Shown: one piece after another, positions 5,227-7,695 of the stretch | How the letters are laid out: each line of letters starts with the position of its first letter | Numbering within the stretch: the stretch's first letter is position 1 | From: Clostridia bacterium | GTDB taxonomy: Bacteria > Bacillota > Clostridia > Oscillospirales > Acutalibacteraceae | Direction: 5' to 3' | Length of the DNA: 7,695 bases | Assembly: GCA_900769375.1 (NCBI GenBank) | Contig: CAAGGN010000054.1 | Span: 1-7,695, forward strand | The notes under the pieces: generated by a model | What the model was told of the DNA's origin: nothing | Database searches by the model: none | Seen by the model: the letters and a program-made list of their open reading frames with translations, nothing else | Position numbers and translations under genes: made by a program

Positions 5227-6639
5227 TTAGTTCTCCTTTAAAAAACCTTCAAGGTCATACATAGTTAAATATTCTTTGGTATTTATAAGCATTTCTTTAA
5301 AAAGTTCTTTGGCTTCCTTAATGGAACAAGTGGTAAGAGGGTCACCGCTAAATGCCAAGAATGCCAAATCTAAATCTCTATCATTAATAGCTTTAAGGAC
5401 AGTTTCCTGCTCGTTACAAATTTTAGCAACAAGTTGGTTTACGGGCTCGGGTATCTCACCTGCCATAACAGGTGTAACATTATCGGCGCAGAAATAAGCA
5501 TTGGTTTCAACAATAGCGCCAAGAGGCAGATTGGGTATTTGACCCATATTAGGAATATTAACATTGGTAACAAAACTATGAAGACCTAAAAGGGCTCTGA
5601 TTTGGAGAACGCCTTCCTCACCTGTTCCGCGGATTTTGATTTCCTCTTCACCGCTTATTCGACGGGCGCTTTTTGCAAGGCGATCCTTAAGGTCGTTTTT
5701 GCGCCAAGAAACAGGGGTAAGACCAAATCCCATTTCCTTAACCCTTTCGGGACTTTCAAGATACCATTTACCGGGGCAGAATTCGGCTAAATGACGGTCG
5801 CCCGCAGCGGCAATAACACCGGTTTTTAGGAATAATTCCATTTTAACTTTATCGTTGCAGTCAAAGAAATTATTCATCCAGTTAGTATCGCTTTTATCCT
5901 TGGTGCCGATATCCTTATACTTTTCGCAGAATTTTCTATATGCGGGGAAAAGGTCCATATTTTTATACTGCGCCTTGGTAATCCAGGTAAAGTGATTAAC
6001 ACCAACAACGTTCACCTTAATGTCGGCTCTTTTAACATTTTCCTTGCCATATTCTTCGCGAAGCATTTTCATAAGAACGGCCATTGTGCCGAAAACTTCA
6101 TGACAACAACCAAAGGCCTTGATTTCGGGGAAGGTTTTATAAAGCTGAGCAACGCAAAGGGTCATAGGATTAGTATAGTTAATAACCCAAGCATCAGGAC
6201 AATACTCCTTAATTGCCAAGGCAAAACCCTCATACATAGGTAAAGTACGCAACGCTCTTACGATTCCACCGGGGCCGCTTGTATCACCTACCGACTGATA
6301 AATACCATATTTTTCGGGGGTATGTACATCAGATTCCATTTCATCAAAGGTACCGGGGAGAATTGAAATAACAACGAAATCTGCGCCGGTTAAGGCGTCC
6401 TTAATATTATCAACCGCTTTATAATTCCACTTGGATTTTGCATCGGGCAAATCGTTAAACTTGTTACCGATAATAACATTATCCTCGGCGGCCTTCATAT
6501 CAATATCATAAAGATAAACTTCACCGCTTATATCATCAGCGGCGGCAAGGTCACTCATGAGGCCCCAAGCCCAACCTCTTGAGCCACCGCCGATATATGC
6601 GATTTTTAAATCCTCTACTCTGTTTCCGTAATGTTTCAT
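5227..6639 (-). CDS. GH4 alpha-galacturonidase (LplD-like)
   Basis: A family 4 glycoside hydrolase of 470 residues; GH4 enzymes use NAD+ and a divalent metal (usually Mn2+) in an oxidation-elimination mechanism and act in the cytosol, consistent with no signal peptide. The N-terminal Rossmann fold is plain (KIAYIGGGSRGW, 12-23; VYLYDID, 41-47), followed by INYTNPM (153-159), the active-site FGCCHEV (176-182) and GVNHFTW (213-219) with the second metal ligand H216. The CHEV tetrad is the published hallmark of alpha-galacturonidases such as Bacillus LplD and separates them from alpha-glucosidases and alpha-galactosidases of the same family. The uxaB-uxaA genes behind it make galacturonide hydrolysis the natural role. 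The start at 6639 has GGAGG 8 nt upstream; an in-frame ATG at 6726 would add 29 unsupported residues translated from the promoter. It is the first gene of the operon. Confidence 0.92.
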   Translation of the reverse strand: MKHYGNRVEDLKIAYIGGGSRGWAWGLMSDLAAADDISGEVYLYDIDMKAAEDNVIIGNKFNDLPDAKSKWNYKAVDNIKDALTGADFVVISILPGTFDEMESDVHTPEKYGIYQSVGDTSGPGGIVRALRTLPMYEGFALAIKEYCPDAWVINYTNPMTLCVAQLYKTFPEIKAFGCCHEVFGTMAVLMKMLREEYGKENVKRADIKVNVVGVNHFTWITKAQYKNMDLFPAYRKFCEKYKDIGTKDKSDTNWMNNFFDCNDKVKMELFLKTGVIAAAGDRHLAEFCPGKWYLESPERVKEMGFGLTPVSWRKNDLKDRLAKSARRISGEEEIKIRGTGEEGVLQIRALLGLHSFVTNVNIPNMGQIPNLPLGAIVETNAYFCADNVTPVMAGEIPEPVNQLVAKICNEQETVLKAINDRDLDLAFLAFSGDPLTTCSIKEAKELFKEMLINTKEYLTMYDLEGFLKEN

Positions 6640-6673
6640 CTTGTTTTCCTCCAGAAAATCAGTTTGTTTTGAA

Positions 6674-6695
6674 ACTACGATAATTTTACTACGAT
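6674..6695. promoter_or_regulatory. Paired direct repeat ACTACGAT, candidate operator
   Basis: The 8-mer ACTACGAT occurs at 6674-6681 and again at 6688-6695, a 14-bp period, with AT-only sequence between. The pair surrounds the likely -10 region (6683-6688) and start point of the leftward galacturonide operon. Spaced direct half-sites are typical for AraC-family regulators, so the divergent AraC-type protein is the first suspect; the binding partner is inferred. Placement over the -10 and start would suit repression better than activation. Confidence 0.5.
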
Positions 6696-6711
6696 TTTTT
6701 AATATTTGCCA
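6683..6711 (-). promoter_or_regulatory. Probable promoter of the GH4-uxaB-uxaA operon
   Basis: Leftward, TGGCAA (6711-6706) and TAAAAT (6688-6683) are 17 bp apart. The -10 matches five of six consensus bases, but the -35 only about three, as expected for a promoter that depends on an activator. Another weak option is TATTAT at 6717-6712 with a poor -35. The start near 6676 would give a leader of about 37 nt. Confidence 0.4.
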
Positions 6712-6750
6712 TAATATTATTGTCATTGAATATAAAAAACATTAATATTT
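6699..6750. promoter_or_regulatory. AT-rich inverted and direct repeats in the divergent promoter region
   Basis: TAATATT (6700-6706) and AATATTA (6713-6719) form a perfect inverted repeat around TGCCAT. The 9-mer TTAATATTT occurs at 6699-6707 and again at 6742-6750, 43 bp or about four helical turns apart on the same face. They could be regulator half-sites serving both divergent promoters, but the region is so AT-rich that chance matches are likely. Confidence 0.3.
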
Positions 6751-6752
6751 TG

Positions 6753-6781
6753 TTGACTTCGCAGTCGAAAATAAGTAGAAT
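6753..6781 (+). promoter_or_regulatory. Sigma-A type promoter of the AraC-family gene
   Basis: TTGACT (6753-6758) is followed after 17 bp by TAGAAT (6776-6781), overlapping a perfect TATAAT at 6781-6786 that would be 22 bp from the -35 and is therefore less likely to be used with it. The start near 6788 leaves a leader of only about 15 nt that begins right at the ribosome binding site. Confidence 0.65.
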
Positions 6782-6802
6782 ATAATTTGAAGGAGGGGTA
6801 TT

Positions 6803-7612
6803 ATGAGCGAAATTTTAAATATGCCCTTAACGGAAGAATTTTTAGAGGTCATCCTGAACCGCCAAACCTCCAAAACAACCATCTTTAAACACACCCACCC
6901 TTTCCATGAATTATATTTTCTTGTTTCGGGCAAGGTTAAATATTTTATAACAAACGAAATATTAGAGGCAAACGAAAGAGATTTGGTTTTTGTTAAAAAG
7001 AACCATATACATACAACCGCATATTCGGGAAATGCAGAAAGAATTTTAATCTCCTTTAACGATGAGTTCCTCGGAAACGAATATAAAGAATTCATTAAAA
7101 ACTGCGCCGAAACCAAGCATTTTGTTTTATCAAGTGAAAGGCAGGATGAAATAGAGAAGGTTGTCCGAAAACTTTATATTGAATATAAGAATAAAGAAGA
7201 AAACTATATTTTTATGTGCAAAAATCTGCTTAGACAACTGCTTATACTAATGGGCCGCGAGGATGTTACGCTTAACAAGGAAAATCTGAGCGGCACTCCC
7301 CTCGTGATTCAGAATGCCGCAAAATATATCACAGCTAATTTCGGAGAAAATCTTACCCTTGATACTTTATCGAAACAGTTTGCTATGAGCCCCTCGTATT
7401 TTTCAAAATCCTTTAAGCAGTTTACGGGGCTTGGCCTAAATGAATATATCACTGCCATCAGAATCTATAACGCTAAAAAATTGCTTAAGGATACTTCTCT
7501 CTCAGTTACCGAGGTTGCCCTTCGTTGCGGTTTCAACGATAGCAACTATTTCGCAACGGTTTTCAAAAAAATAAACGGTGTTTCTCCCAAAAGATATTCT
7601 AAAGAAAAATAG
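6803..7612 (+). CDS. AraC-family transcriptional regulator, cupin sensor
   Basis: A 269-residue regulator with an N-terminal cupin-like effector domain (about 15-100; HTHPFHELYFLVSGKVKYF with H30, H32, H35 and E36, and a second strand with KKNHIHTT) and a C-terminal AraC/XylS DNA-binding domain (about 168-266). The first helix-turn-helix is in LTLDTLSKQFAMSPSYFSKSFKQ (positions 184-206), the second in LSVTEVALRCGFNDSNYFATVFKK (233-256), and the domain ends with the usual GVSPKRY. AGGAGG sits 6 nt before the ATG. The gene is divergent from the alpha-galacturonidase operon, 163 bp away, which strongly suggests control of that operon, probably with a galacturonate-derived effector. The effector and the sign of regulation cannot be read from the sequence. 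Cupin AraC proteins of this length are common regulators of plant-polysaccharide genes in Clostridia. Confidence 0.93.
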   Translation: MSEILNMPLTEEFLEVILNRQTSKTTIFKHTHPFHELYFLVSGKVKYFITNEILEANERDLVFVKKNHIHTTAYSGNAERILISFNDEFLGNEYKEFIKNCAETKHFVLSSERQDEIEKVVRKLYIEYKNKEENYIFMCKNLLRQLLILMGREDVTLNKENLSGTPLVIQNAAKYITANFGENLTLDTLSKQFAMSPSYFSKSFKQFTGLGLNEYITAIRIYNAKKLLKDTSLSVTEVALRCGFNDSNYFATVFKKINGVSPKRYSKEK

Positions 7613-7621
7613 TGTATAAAT

Positions 7622-7695
7622 CATAACCACTAGTAAACTAGTGGTATGCACAGCCCCTATAAGGGGCGCCTACTGGCTAGGTCCCTAAAAGGGAC
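7622..7695. repeat. Array of four consecutive hairpins at the window edge
   Basis: Starting 9 bp after the regulator stop: (A) CAT plus ACCACTAGT pairs with ACTAGTGGT plus ATG (7622-7634 with 7637-7648, one bulged A, 2-nt loop); (B) GCCCCT/AGGGGC (7653-7658 with 7662-7667); (C) CCTA/TAGG (7669-7672 with 7678-7681); (D) GTCCC/GGGAC with loop TAAAA (7681-7685 with 7691-7695). C and D share base 7681, so they cannot both form completely. No T-run follows any stem, which argues against ordinary terminators. Such clustered palindromes resemble REP-like repeats or the subterminal ends of IS200/IS605 (Y1 transposase) elements. The element probably continues beyond the window. Confidence 0.6.

Noticed and set aside
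6640..6726. Extension of the GH4 protein by 29 residues from ATG at 6726
   Set aside because: The added stretch translates the promoter and the ribosome binding site itself, and the GGAGG site fits the ATG at 6639.
6742..7116. Leftward 124-codon frame over the AraC-family gene
   Set aside because: It is the antisense shadow of a clear regulator gene and extends into its promoter; no binding site or family pattern is seen.
7622..7695. CRISPR array or intrinsic terminator reading of the terminal hairpins
   Set aside because: The stems differ from one another and have no regular repeat-spacer spacing, and none is followed by a T-run.

Overview
The window looks like chromosomal DNA of a low-GC Gram-positive bacterium of class Clostridia, most likely an uncultured gut-type relative of Oscillospirales. 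Support: strong AGGAGG-type ribosome binding sites ahead of nearly every gene, sigma-A style promoters, tight gene packing, the rsmD-coaD-coiled-coil order typical of Clostridia, and a galacturonate catabolic cluster. The taxonomic call is an inference from gene content; no rRNA or other marker confirms it.

Left part (1-2580). rplS (ribosomal protein L19) is read leftward from its own promoter, with a leader of about 120 nt that holds a hairpin and a possible 13-codon leader peptide; a strong GNRA-capped terminator follows it, and a further leftward gene may just begin at the window edge. A second strong promoter (651-680) points right towards rsmD (16S rRNA m2G966 methyltransferase), coaD (phosphopantetheine adenylyltransferase) and a coiled-coil protein of unknown function, ended by a clean bidirectional terminator at 2543-2569. 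Between this promoter and the rsmD start lie about 300 bp without a convincing gene but with two adjacent, elaborate imperfect palindromes (720-826 and 841-938). This is the least explained part of the window.

Right part (2576-7612). A leftward operon encodes a GH4 alpha-galacturonidase with the diagnostic CHEV motif, tagaturonate reductase (uxaB) and altronate dehydratase (uxaA). The genes are 1 nt apart and 11 nt overlapped. A divergent AraC-family regulator lies upstream. Together they would release D-galacturonate from imported pectic oligomers inside the cell and, once an isomerase (UxaC, not in the window) makes tagaturonate, reduce and dehydrate it to 2-keto-3-deoxygluconate. The 163-bp divergent intergenic region carries a 14-bp-period direct repeat and an AT-rich repeat that are good operator candidates.

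Right edge (7622-7695). Directly after the AraC gene comes an array of four consecutive hairpins that runs to the end of the window. It resembles the palindromic ends or REP-like repeats associated with Y1 (IS200/IS605-type) transposases, but no transposase is visible here.

I do not see a wholly new multi-gene system. The strongest candidates for something undescribed are the structured leader or repeat before rsmD, the terminal hairpin array and the L19 leader with its small ORF.
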